This document shows positions 1 to 7,529 of a stretch of 64,000 bases of DNA, piece after piece. The notes under the pieces were generated by a model. It was not told the origin of the DNA, did no database searches, and saw nothing but the letters and a program-made list of their open reading frames with translations. Origin of the DNA: an uncultured Pseudomonadales bacterium (lineage in GTDB: Bacteria; Pseudomonadota; Gammaproteobacteria; Pseudomonadales; Azotimanducaceae); contig OY282455.1 in assembly GCA_958296195.1 (NCBI GenBank), positions 186,001 through 250,000 on the forward strand, read 5' to 3'. How positions within the stretch are numbered: position 1 is the stretch's first letter; the number at the start of each line of letters is the position of its first letter. The translations under genes were made by a program, and so were the position numbers.

Positions 1-216
1 CTGGCTTCGGCGCCGGCCATTCGGTCCCGGGAGGGTCTGGAGGTGGCGGACGCCAAGGTCCTGCATTTCAATGTTCCAGGCAAGCCTTGGATGCCCCTGC
101 GGTTACTCCGTTGGACGCGCGACGCCAAACCGGTCCCCGGCCTGTTATTGTGGTGGGAGGCATGGGCGGACTGCCTGTCCACCCTGCACCTTTCAACAGG
201 TGATTTCTTTAGGTGA
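1..216 (+). CDS. GT8-type glycosyltransferase, C-terminal fragment (runs off the window start)
   Basis: The first bases already lie inside an open frame that ends at the TGA at 214-216. The 71 visible residues contain A-K-V-L-H-F-N followed by K-P-W-M-P. The two complete glycosyltransferases of this window (7526-8506 and 15332-16249) end with the same block, which in GT8 enzymes carries the C-terminal metal-binding His. The W-E-A-W-A-D-C-L segment also matches the right-arm copy. The catalytic DxD part lies upstream of the window, so the biosynthetic cluster probably extends to the left. An oxygenase gene follows after 36 bp on the same strand. Confidence 0.75.
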   Translation: MASAPAIRSREGLEVADAKVLHFNVPGKPWMPLRLLRWTRDAKPVPGLLLWWEAWADCLSTLHLSTGDFFR

Positions 217-252
217 GCGAATGATCGGAATCCAGCCCGTGCAGGCCGCCGC

Positions 253-939
253 ATGATTCAACTTGCAGCCGGCGGCCCAGCCGTTGTCAAGGACAACGAA
301 TGGATGGCGCAGCGGCATGAATTTGCGCACCGCCATTGCGTTGTGTTCAAGGGCTTTGTTGATCAACCCATGTTGAAGCGCATCCCTCGGATGCTGGAAA
401 CGAGCCAGTACTATGGCCGCGAAGACGTTAGAGAGGGCGGGGTGTTCGCCAGGGAAATTACAATGCGGGACGATGAACCACTGGTGACGGCGTTCGTGCT
501 TCTTCTCAATCAGCCTCGGCTGTTCAAGGCAATTGCCCAGTTCACTGGTTCCAAAAGAGAAATTCGAATTTTCGAAGGCCGATGCTACAAGCGTCTTCCG
601 AACAGCAACCACTTTGATTCCTGGCACAACGACCGCGTACCGGGAAGGCTGTATGGACTAAGCATAAACTTGTCGCAAAAACCCGTGGAGGGTGGCGCTT
701 TTCAAATTCGAAACAAAAAAACCGGGGAGATTTTGCGAACGATTCCGCCGAGTCGGTTTGGGGATGCACACCTGTTTCGGGTGCATAGATCTCTTGAGCA
801 CAAAGTTTCCTTGATACGGGGAACCGAGCCAAGGTGTGTTTATGCGGGGTGGTTTTGCGGAGGGCCGGACTACAAGGGCCATCGGGAGATGATCCGAAAA
901 GAGTTGTTTGCTCCTGCTGTCAGCGTCCCGACGCCTTAA
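253..939 (+). CDS. 2OG-Fe(II) oxygenase, left-arm copy
   Basis: This 228-residue protein looks like a small 2-oxoglutarate/Fe(II)-dependent hydroxylase of the prolyl-hydroxylase type. The H-F-D at residues 120-122 (or the nearby H-N-D at 125-127) can supply the first two iron ligands. The R-S-L-E-H stretch near 180-183 can supply the distal His, and arginines near 188-194 the 2OG contact. A close paralogue lies at 26696-27358; both begin M-I-Q-L and end in a C-V-Y-x-G-W-F block. It follows the glycosyltransferase fragment on the same strand and is followed by an IS insertion that separates it from the precursor-like gene at 2640. The substrate is inferred to be the cluster peptide; the sequence does not prove this. 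Confidence 0.8.
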   Translation: MIQLAAGGPAVVKDNEWMAQRHEFAHRHCVVFKGFVDQPMLKRIPRMLETSQYYGREDVREGGVFAREITMRDDEPLVTAFVLLLNQPRLFKAIAQFTGSKREIRIFEGRCYKRLPNSNHFDSWHNDRVPGRLYGLSINLSQKPVEGGAFQIRNKKTGEILRTIPPSRFGDAHLFRVHRSLEHKVSLIRGTEPRCVYAGWFCGGPDYKGHREMIRKELFAPAVSVPTP

Positions 940-1037
940 GCAGTCCACAAACCACCCGAAACGGTGATGTGCCGCCGTTCGGTGTTGAATCGCGCCTTGA
1001 GACCCCAAGGCGCAGTGCTCCCGTCAGCAAAAAATGC

Positions 1038-2554
1038 TGTTAAGAACAAATAAAGTGTCCGCTTTAAGAACACAGGAACTGTCCGGTTTTACTGTCGCCC
1101 GGTTTGACAACCGGAGCGCATTGACATGGGCAAGGCGAGCTTGGCTCAGGAGAAGCGGGACATGGTGTTCGAGGAGGTTTACGGGGTTTGGACGGAGCGT
1201 CGGCTGACGCAGGAGGATGCGGCGGAGCTGTTGGGGGTTTGCCCCCGGACGTTCCGGCGCTGGGCGGAGCGCTACGAGGGGGACGGGATCGACGGTCTTC
1301 GTGACCGGCGGCTGTCGGGGGCGTCGCACCGCGCGGCGCCGGTGGACGAGGTGATGCGGATGGTGGATCGGTACCGGACGCGGCATGAGGGCTGGAGCGT
1401 GAGGCACTTTTACTCCTGGTACCGCCGCGACGGCGGTGAGCGCAGCTATGGCTGGGTGAAGGACAAGCTTCAGCAGGCGGGCGCCGTGCCCAGGTCGAAG
1501 GGCCGGGGCAGGCACCGCAAGCGTCGGGAGCGGGCGCCTTGGCCGGGGATGCTGCTGCATCAGGACGGCAGCAGCCACGAGTGGGTTGAGGGCCGGCGTT
1601 GGGACCTGATCGTGACGATGGACGACGCGACGAGCGAGCACCACTCGATGTTCCTGTGCGAGGAGGAGGGGCTGTGGAGCAGCTTTCGGGGCGTTCGGGA
1701 GACGATCGGGGCCAAGGGCCTGTTCTGCTCGCTTTACACGGACCGGGGCTCGCACTACTGGACGACGCCGGAGGCGGGCGGGAAGGTGGACCGGGAGAAC
1801 CCGACGCAGTTCGGCCGGGCGATGGCCCGTCTGGGGATCGAGATGATCCCGGCCTACTCGCCGGAGGCGCGGGGGCGCTCGGAGCGGGCGTTCGGCACCC
1901 ACCAAGGCCGGCTGCCGAAGGAGTTGGCGCTGGCCGGGGCGACGGACCTGGAGTCCGCCAACCGCTACCTGGCGGAGGTCTGCATGCCGGCCTTCAACGC
2001 GGAGTTCGCGCAGCCGGCGCGGGATTCGGGTTCGGCGTTCGTGCCCTGCCGGGACCCGGCGGCGCTGGACGACGTCCTGTGCGAGGTTCACGAGCGCACC
2101 GTGGGCCGGGACAACTGCGTGAGGTTCGAGGGGCTGGCCCTGCAGTTGCCGGCGGACCGGCATCGGCCCCACTACGCGAAGGTCAGGGTGAAGGTCCGCC
2201 GCCACGCCGACGGCACGCTGTCGGTCTGGCACGGCCCCCGCCGACTGGCCAAGTACGGTCCCAAGGGCGAGCCGGCGGCGGACGGCGAACTGGCCGCCGC
2301 CGCGTAGCGCCATGCCGAACGGTGCGCCCCCGATCCAGCCGCCGCCGGGCTTTGCGCCTCGGACTGCGGTCGCTGCGCTCCCTTCGCCCGAGGCGCAAAG
2401 CCCGACTGAAACCCGAACGGCGCCGGCTTCAAGCGCCGGCCGTCCGGATGCAAACTTGCGCTGCGGGAAGCGCCAAAGCCTTGCCCGCGCCCACCGCAGC
2501 CAAACCGGACAGTTTATTTGTTCTAAAACCGGACACTTCTATTTGTTGCTAACA
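1038..2554 (+). mobile_element. Insertion sequence with one DDE transposase and a 16-17 bp target duplication
   Basis: The element is bounded by imperfect inverted repeats. The left end reads TGTTAAGAACAAATA then AGTGTCC; the right end, reverse-complemented, reads TGTTAGCAACAAATA then AGTGTCC. The 16-bp sequence cgtcagcaaaaaatgc occurs directly outside both ends (1022-1037 and 2555-2570), with one further ambiguous T. That is what a target-site duplication looks like, although it is long for an IS. The element carries the transposase at 1126-2307. The 2308-2554 stretch holds no other gene. It landed just upstream of a TTGACA hexamer that precedes the small precursor gene. A lone copy of its right-end repeat survives at 10304-10328. 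Confidence 0.85.
1126..2307 (+). CDS. IS transposase (ISNCY/IS481-like, rve integrase core)
   Basis: This 393-residue protein starts with a helix-turn-helix region (residues ~20-60, with R-L-T-Q-E-D-A-A-E-L-L-G and T-F-R-R-W). An RNase-H-like integrase core follows. Candidate DDE residues are Asp in L-L-H-Q-D-G-S near 149, Asp in Y-T-D-R-G-S near 206 and Glu in R-G-R-S-E-R-A near 254. A C-terminal beta-rich domain (P-A-D-R-H-R-P-H-Y) is typical of ISNCY-like transposases. It appears intact and sits inside the inverted repeats of the element, so the IS may still be mobile. The exact IS family cannot be fixed without a database comparison. Confidence 0.85.
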   Translation: MGKASLAQEKRDMVFEEVYGVWTERRLTQEDAAELLGVCPRTFRRWAERYEGDGIDGLRDRRLSGASHRAAPVDEVMRMVDRYRTRHEGWSVRHFYSWYRRDGGERSYGWVKDKLQQAGAVPRSKGRGRHRKRRERAPWPGMLLHQDGSSHEWVEGRRWDLIVTMDDATSEHHSMFLCEEEGLWSSFRGVRETIGAKGLFCSLYTDRGSHYWTTPEAGGKVDRENPTQFGRAMARLGIEMIPAYSPEARGRSERAFGTHQGRLPKELALAGATDLESANRYLAEVCMPAFNAEFAQPARDSGSAFVPCRDPAALDDVLCEVHERTVGRDNCVRFEGLALQLPADRHRPHYAKVRVKVRRHADGTLSVWHGPRRLAKYGPKGEPAADGELAAAA

Positions 2555-2570
2555 CGTCAGCAAAAAATGC

Positions 2571-2600
2571 TTGACACGGCGAACAAGGAGTGGGAAAAAT
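2571..2600 (+). promoter_or_regulatory. Likely sigma70-type promoter of the left precursor gene
   Basis: A perfect TTGACA lies at 2571-2576. After 17-18 bp comes an A-rich hexamer (GAAAAA or AAAAAT) as a weak -10. The small precursor gene starts about 40 bp further on. The hexamer starts immediately after the IS target duplication, so the insertion left the promoter in place but replaced everything upstream of it. Confidence 0.45.
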
Positions 2601-2639
2601 GGCGTCAAGCTCAAGATCCATTGAATTTGGAGGCAAGAG

Positions 2640-2828
2640 ATGGAGGCAGGAGATGCCGGATCACCCCCCCCCCCCCCCGGAATAGGTGAGTTGGCGGCTG
2701 AGGGGCCGAAGGAGAAGCGCCCTTGGTCAAAGCCGAGGATTATTCCCTTGCACCGGATGGCGCGAACTAACTCCGGCGCATTTGTGCAGTCGCATGAGAA
2801 CGAGGAACCGTCCTATCGCCCATCCTGA
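2640..2828 (+). CDS. RiPP-type precursor peptide, left arm (lasso-like leader, poly-C switch)
   Basis: This 62-residue ORF begins at ATG 2640 with GGAGG at 2629-2633. It has five prolines from a C15 tract, then a leader with E-K-R-P-W-S-K-P. That motif resembles the aromatic-x-x-Pro-x-hydrophobic recognition motif of lasso leaders. Counting Trp as 0, it has Ser16-Gly17, Glu24, Glu26, Glu27, Pro28, Tyr30-Arg31 and a C-terminal Ser33. Nearly the same fixed positions recur in the right-arm peptides. A second start, ATG 2653 with its own GGAGG at 2642-2646, is in another frame and would take over if the tract gained one C. A G1-E8 or S1-E9 ring is formally possible. A sulfotransferase, oxygenase and asparagine-synthetase-like enzyme follow directly. 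That it is a precursor is inferred from motif and context. Confidence 0.65.
   Translation: MEAGDAGSPPPPPGIGELAAEGPKEKRPWSKPRIIPLHRMARTNSGAFVQSHENEEPSYRPS
2664..2678 (+). repeat. Poly-C tract (15 C) at the start of the left precursor
   Basis: Fifteen consecutive C residues lie 24 nt after ATG 2640 and 11 nt after ATG 2653. With 15 C the first start reads into the precursor frame. With 16 C the second would. With 17 C both hit early stops. Such tracts are typical slipped-strand phase-variation sites; the length may also suffer from sequencing error. Confidence 0.85.
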
Positions 2829-2929
2829 GCTGCTTTCCCTTTGATCCGCTAGATGTGCGGCCTAGATGTTGCCTGTGCTTGGCGTTGCGCGGCAACTTCA
2901 TCAAATTTTGAACTAGGCTGGGCTGTCCT

Positions 2930-3778
2930 ATGCCGGCTTCGGCGGCTGTGACCTGTTATGGGGCCACCCACGATGTGGCGCACAGGGTAACGACACACCT
3001 GTTCCTGATTGCGCCAAACAACAGCGGCAGCACGTTTCTGCGCACCGCGCTGGCGACCAGTCGGCAAACATGGAACCTGCTTGGGGAAGGCCGCACGGCG
3101 CTTGGCTACGGAGGGCCGGACCCTGCGAATGACCGCCGATTGACCGGCTCCAACCGCATCCCAGCGTCCCGGTCGCAATGGCTTGAGGTCTTGTCAGACC
3201 CGGAAGCCTATGACTGGCCGCGCACCTGCAAGGCATGGTACTTCCAGGCGTGGGCGCACGCTCCTCGGGCGTCGGTGTTCGTCACCAACCTGCATCCGTT
3301 CATTGTCGGCGAACTGGCCCGGCACTTCCGCAACGCAAGATTCCTGTTCCTGGTCCGCAACCCCTACGCGCTATGCGAGGGGATTTGCAGGGCGCTGCGC
3401 CGCCGGATGCAGCGCAACCAGCCTGTGGCAGTTGCCGGCGAGCGGCTGGAGACCGCGGCGGCGCTGCATGTGGCGGCAAGCCTGGAGCAGCAGCGGTGCA
3501 ACATGGAGAGCTACGGCGCACAGGGCCTGTGCTTCACCTACGAGACGCTGTGCGCCGAGCCGGAGCGGGTGGCGCAAACCATCCGGGATCTGGTTCCGCA
3601 AATCGACGACCTCAACCTGCGGCAACGCTTGTCGGTCAAGGGCAGGTACAACGCCGTGCTCACTGACATGAACGCTCGGCAAATATCCCGCCTTGATGCC
3701 GGGCAGGTTGCGCTGTGCAACCGGGTGTTCCGACGGCATGGGAACGCATTCGACCATTTCGGCTATGACCTCCTATGA
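2930..3778 (+). CDS. Sulfotransferase family protein (left arm, first)
   Basis: This 282-residue protein carries the PAPS-binding motifs of the sulfotransferase family. The 5'-phosphosulfate loop P-N-N-S-G-S-T-F-L is at about 29-37. The 3'-phosphate motif F-L-F-L-V-R-N-P-Y is at about 138-146. It ends in the H-F-G-Y-D-L-L block shared with the other sulfotransferases of the island. Its TGA stop overlaps the ATG of the next oxygenase gene by 4 nt, so the two are probably translationally coupled. It lies 101 bp behind the precursor gene. The natural acceptor is unknown; the precursor Tyr flanked by acidic residues, or a sugar added by the GT8 enzyme, are plausible targets. Confidence 0.85.
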   Translation: MPASAAVTCYGATHDVAHRVTTHLFLIAPNNSGSTFLRTALATSRQTWNLLGEGRTALGYGGPDPANDRRLTGSNRIPASRSQWLEVLSDPEAYDWPRTCKAWYFQAWAHAPRASVFVTNLHPFIVGELARHFRNARFLFLVRNPYALCEGICRALRRRMQRNQPVAVAGERLETAAALHVAASLEQQRCNMESYGAQGLCFTYETLCAEPERVAQTIRDLVPQIDDLNLRQRLSVKGRYNAVLTDMNARQISRLDAGQVALCNRVFRRHGNAFDHFGYDLL

Positions 3779-4644
3779 CAAGTTCGATTTGGCTGCGCCC
3801 TGAGGTGCGACATGCGCTGCTGGGCACAGGAGGTCTCCATGCTCAGGCTGCTGCGGCCTTGCAGCGACGCACGCTTGACGCCGACGCATTGCGGCAGCTC
3901 GGAGACATCGAGCGGGGGAACGGTCGTTTTACGGCCGCACATCAGACTTATCGGCGCTTGTGTACACTCCGCCCTAGCGACCCTTGCGCCTCTTGGCTAT
4001 GCGCGATCACCGGCGGCCACCGTTTGCCGGCGCCGCCAACGGGCGTTCGGGCGGCGCCGTTCGTGCAGATCCCGAACTTCCTGACCTCCGCAGAGGGAGA
4101 ACACTTGTTGTCCTGGGCGCAGAACGCGCACGGACGCTTCGCACCGGCGAAGGTGGGGCCAAGTGGAAAGCACCGAGTTGACATCTCCGAACGCCGCGGA
4201 TTGGCGGCGCCTCCCAAAGCCTGCAAAGACATTGGCGCATGGCTCGTCCCGAAGGTGCGCGCCGTGCTGCCGACCGTCTCGGCGCGGCTGCGGCTGCAGG
4301 GTTTCGATAACTGCCGGATCGTCCCGGCGGCGGTGGCGTATCTCAACGGGGGCTACGGCCGCCCGCATTGCGATCCGCCACCCCTTGTCGGCAACTGCTA
4401 TTTTCATGCGCAGCCGCGCCGCTTCTCCGGTGGCGACTTGTTGCTCTACGATACGGAAGTCGGGACGGGGGACGTCGATGCCTGCGCGTTCTCGCGGGTC
4501 GAGCCGGCCGCCAACAGCATCGTCTTCCATCCCGGCGCCTATGCGCATGAGATCACTCGCGTGGTCTGCGGGACAGACCGCTTCACGGACGCAAGGTTCG
4601 CCATGACCTGCACAATCTGGCCGAATGGCGGCGCAGGAACGTAG
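3775..4644 (+). CDS. TPR-2OG-Fe(II) oxygenase (left arm)
   Basis: The 289-residue protein has an N-terminal TPR-like helical pair (residues ~20-80, with A-L-R-Q-L-G-D-I-E-R-G-N-G-R). A PKHD-type oxygenase domain follows. Iron ligands are visible as H198-C-D200 and H258 in Y-A-H-E-I-T; R274 in D-A-R-F is the likely 2OG-binding Arg. The R-R-F-S-G-G-D-L-L-L-Y-D block is shared with the right-arm oxygenases. The ATG at 3775 overlaps the preceding stop. In the family these enzymes hydroxylate peptidyl residues; the peptide here is inferred. The A-S-W-L-C-A segment between TPR and catalytic domain is also present in the kinase fusion at 16239-18134. Confidence 0.85.
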   Translation: MTSSIWLRPEVRHALLGTGGLHAQAAAALQRRTLDADALRQLGDIERGNGRFTAAHQTYRRLCTLRPSDPCASWLCAITGGHRLPAPPTGVRAAPFVQIPNFLTSAEGEHLLSWAQNAHGRFAPAKVGPSGKHRVDISERRGLAAPPKACKDIGAWLVPKVRAVLPTVSARLRLQGFDNCRIVPAAVAYLNGGYGRPHCDPPPLVGNCYFHAQPRRFSGGDLLLYDTEVGTGDVDACAFSRVEPAANSIVFHPGAYAHEITRVVCGTDRFTDARFAMTCTIWPNGGAGT

Positions 4645-4698
4645 CGGCGCCCGCCGGCCGCAGGTTTGCTGCAAATCCATTGGGATGGAGAGGCCGAC

Positions 4699-6606
4699 AT
4701 GACGTCAATCATCTGCGGCTGTCTCGGCGGTGCGGCGGCCGGAGAAGCGGTGGCGGCCATGTTCGCGGTGCATGCCGGCGATGGTCGAGCAGACGAGGCG
4801 CACTGGACGGACGGAGCGGTCGCCCTTGGCGTACGCAGCACCTCCGTGCCCGATTCGTCGTTGCGCATGCATCAGGAGAGCGGAGTCGCCGTCGCTGCGG
4901 CCGCTCGCCTTGACGACCGCGAGGGGTTATGTGACCTGCTGAACATCCGCCATGCCGAGCGGCCCGGCCTCGCCGACGCCGATCTTGTCCTCCGCGCCTA
5001 CATGCGCTGGGGCCGGCTCTGTCCGGAACGGCTGCTTGGCGACTTCGCCTTCGCCGTGTGGGACAGTCGGCGGCGCACGCTGTTCTGCGCCCGCGACCCC
5101 ATCGGCGTCCGGCCGTTCTACTACGCACGGATGCCGACGGTCTTTGTTTTCGGCGGCACCGTCGATGCGGTAGTCGCCGCACCCGGTGTCCCCGATGCGC
5201 TTGATGAGGTAGGCGTGGCGGCTTTTCTAACGCGCAGCGCCATGTTGGGGACAAGGGGGATAAACCGCACCCGGACATTGTTCAAGGCGGTGCGCAAGCT
5301 GCCGCCCGGCCATGCGCTCACCGTCAAGGTGGGGACCGAGGACGCATCGGCTGTGCTTGGGCGCATTCGAACGAAACTGGAGCGGCACTGGCGCCCGGAG
5401 CAGGCGCCCTTAGCGCGGCCCGCTGCGGATGAAGACTACGCGGAGCAGTTTCTGGAGCTCTACGAGCGAGCGGTGCGGGACCGCCTGCACGGCCCGGATC
5501 CGGTGGGTGTGCATCTGAGTGGAGGCTTGGACTCGTCGAGCATCGCGGCGCTCGCCGCCCGTGCATTGCGGCGCGAGGGCCGCCCGCCGCCGCTTGCCTT
5601 CAGCTGGCTGCCAGTGCCGGGCCGCACACCTCCCGATGAGCGCCATGCGTCAGAGTACGACCTCATCCACGACCTCTGCGCCCGCGAAGGGCTGCAAGTA
5701 CACCACAGGTCACCCAGCCCGGAAGACGTTGCCGCTGTCCTTCAGCGTGACGGAGCCTATCCAGGTGTGCAGATCCATCTCAACGAGGAGGCCGTGCAAC
5801 GTTGCGCTGCGGCCCAAGGGGTACGGGTGCTGCTGTCGGGCTGGGGCGGGGATGAAGGCATTTCGTTCAACGGCCGTGGATACAACGCATATTTGCTCTT
5901 GAGCGGGCGGTGGCGGACGCTCCACGCCATCTGCCGAGCGCAAGGTGGAAGCCCGCTCAGGTTTTTGGCGGATGTGCTGGCCCCGTTGCTGCATCCACGC
6001 CTGCCATTCCATCTGCTGCGTCGCCGTCCTTTGTGGGGGCCGCGTTCGCACCGGGCGCTTGAGCGTCGGCGCTGGCTCATCAACCCGGCGTTCGCACGGC
6101 GGGTAAGGCCCCCGCCGCATCGATTTTTTCGCCAAGTGAGCTTAAGGCGCACACAGTTGCGGATTATGCAGGATGGGAGGCTGGACGACCGCATTGAGGG
6201 CTGGGCGGCGAGCGGTTTGCGCCACGGCGTCGAATACCGCTATCCGCTGCTGGACCGCCGGGTGCTGGAGTTTGCGCTGGGCCTGCCGCCGGATCAGTAT
6301 CGGCGAGGACCTTGGGGCCGTTGGCTGATGCGTTATGCGTTGTCCCTGCCCGGCGGCGCCGTCCTGCCGGATGGGATCTGCTGGAATCGGAGCAAAGACG
6401 ACCCGATCAGGTACGAATCGTTGATGGATTCCTTTGCCGAGTCGCTGCCCATCGTTCGACGGCGGATTGAGGCGCTGGCCGGGATGCCGTCACGCGCCCG
6501 GTACGTTGACCTGCCGCGCCTCCTCGCCCGCCTGGACGCGGACCGCTTCCGGTCCAAGCGTCACTTTGCCGCCATCAGCAATGCCCTGATGCTGCTCGAC
6601 TTCTAA
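4699..6606 (+). CDS. Asparagine-synthetase-like enzyme, lasso-cyclase type (left arm)
   Basis: I start this protein at ATG 4699 (M-T-S-I-I-C-G), giving 635 residues; an upstream ATG at 4666 is less likely because the paralogue begins M-S-A-I-C-G. The N-terminal class-II amidotransferase-like domain (1-~200) has the conserved R-L-D-D-R-E, L-L-G-D-F-A-F-A-V-W-D and A-R-D-P-I-G-V-R-P blocks. It lacks the nucleophilic Cys at position 2. The synthetase domain has the PP-loop S-G-G-L-D-S-S at about 274-280. This fits the macrolactam-forming C proteins of lasso clusters, which adenylate an Asp or Glu side chain. Amidation is an alternative. It sits between an oxygenase and a sulfotransferase gene. 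Confidence 0.8.
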   Translation: MTSIICGCLGGAAAGEAVAAMFAVHAGDGRADEAHWTDGAVALGVRSTSVPDSSLRMHQESGVAVAAAARLDDREGLCDLLNIRHAERPGLADADLVLRAYMRWGRLCPERLLGDFAFAVWDSRRRTLFCARDPIGVRPFYYARMPTVFVFGGTVDAVVAAPGVPDALDEVGVAAFLTRSAMLGTRGINRTRTLFKAVRKLPPGHALTVKVGTEDASAVLGRIRTKLERHWRPEQAPLARPAADEDYAEQFLELYERAVRDRLHGPDPVGVHLSGGLDSSSIAALAARALRREGRPPPLAFSWLPVPGRTPPDERHASEYDLIHDLCAREGLQVHHRSPSPEDVAAVLQRDGAYPGVQIHLNEEAVQRCAAAQGVRVLLSGWGGDEGISFNGRGYNAYLLLSGRWRTLHAICRAQGGSPLRFLADVLAPLLHPRLPFHLLRRRPLWGPRSHRALERRRWLINPAFARRVRPPPHRFFRQVSLRRTQLRIMQDGRLDDRIEGWAASGLRHGVEYRYPLLDRRVLEFALGLPPDQYRRGPWGRWLMRYALSLPGGAVLPDGICWNRSKDDPIRYESLMDSFAESLPIVRRRIEALAGMPSRARYVDLPRLLARLDADRFRSKRHFAAISNALMLLDF

Positions 6607-6608
6607 AG

Positions 6609-7529
6609 ATGGTGGCCGCAATGCGCACCATGCAATCGCATCTCGCCGGTCGGAGCTTCGCTGTCATCGGCGACAACGCCCTGCACTATGGCGCTACCTG
6701 CGACGTGGCGCAGGCCGTGACGACCCATCTGTTCGGAATCTGTCCGAACAACAGCGGCTCCACCTTCCTGCAAAAGGCGCTGGCGACCTGCCGCGCCACC
6801 TGGAACCTCCCCGTGGAGGGTCAGCGCATGACGGGTTTCGTTGGGCCGGTCAACTTTCAGCCGCTCGACCCCGGCGACCCGCCGCCCGGCCTTTTCTGGG
6901 CCGCCGGGCGCCGCTGGCTCGAGCGGTTCGCGGACCCTGCGGCGTACAACTGGAGGCGCTCCCGCGTTGCGTGGTATTTCCAAGCCTACGCCCGTGACCC
7001 TGCGGCATCGGTTTTCTACACCAAGTCGCCACCGCATCTGGTGATCGTGGATGAGCTCGTGCGGCACTTCCGCAACGCGAAGTTCCTGTTCATGGTGCGC
7101 AACCCCTACGCGGTTTGCGAGGGCATCTTGCGGTGCTACCGGCGCTACCGACCCCACGAGCTTGCGGCTTTGGCGGCCCTCTTTCCGGAACGAACCTTGG
7201 ATGAGCTTGCCGCCACTCATGCCGTCACTTGTTTGGCGTGGCAACGCCGCAATGTCGAAAAGCACGGCCACCGCGGGACGTTCTTCACCTACGAGACAAT
7301 GTGCGCCGAGCCGGAGCGGGTGGCGTATGCTGTGCGCACCTTGGTGCCGGAAATCGACGATCTGAACCTTCGGCAACAGTTGCCGGTGAAGGGTCGCTAT
7401 TGCGAGACGCTCAATGACATGAACGCTCGGCAGATCGCCCGCCTTGACGCCCGGCGGATCGTGGCGTTCTCGCACGTCTTCCGACGGCATCGAGACGTGC
7501 TCGACCACTTCGGATACGACCTCCTGTGA
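6609..7529 (+). CDS. Sulfotransferase family protein (left arm, second)
   Basis: The 306-residue protein repeats the family signatures. The phosphosulfate loop P-N-N-S-G-S-T-F-L is at about 46-54, followed by F-L-F-M-V-R-N-P-Y-A-V-C-E-G. The last 60 residues (V-K-G-R-Y to F-G-Y-D-L-L) are very like those of the first sulfotransferase. It starts 2 bp after the asparagine-synthetase-like gene, and its TGA overlaps the GTG of the glycosyltransferase. A second start at ATG 6621 is possible. Two related sulfotransferases in one arm suggest two acceptor sites, or recent duplication. Confidence 0.85.
   Translation: MVAAMRTMQSHLAGRSFAVIGDNALHYGATCDVAQAVTTHLFGICPNNSGSTFLQKALATCRATWNLPVEGQRMTGFVGPVNFQPLDPGDPPPGLFWAAGRRWLERFADPAAYNWRRSRVAWYFQAYARDPAASVFYTKSPPHLVIVDELVRHFRNAKFLFMVRNPYAVCEGILRCYRRYRPHELAALAALFPERTLDELAATHAVTCLAWQRRNVEKHGHRGTFFTYETMCAEPERVAYAVRTLVPEIDDLNLRQQLPVKGRYCETLNDMNARQIARLDARRIVAFSHVFRRHRDVLDHFGYDLL

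Noticed and set aside
1024-2313. A 429-residue antisense ORF over the first IS
   Set aside because: Mirror frame of the transposase without recognisable motifs.
2664-2678. Poly-proline segment as a functional domain
   Set aside because: Its length follows the C tract (four to six prolines) and lies at the extreme N-terminus; a slippage site explains it better.
4699-6606. Genuine asparagine synthetase (asnB)
   Set aside because: Cys2 is missing, there are two divergent copies, and both are embedded among peptide-tailoring genes.
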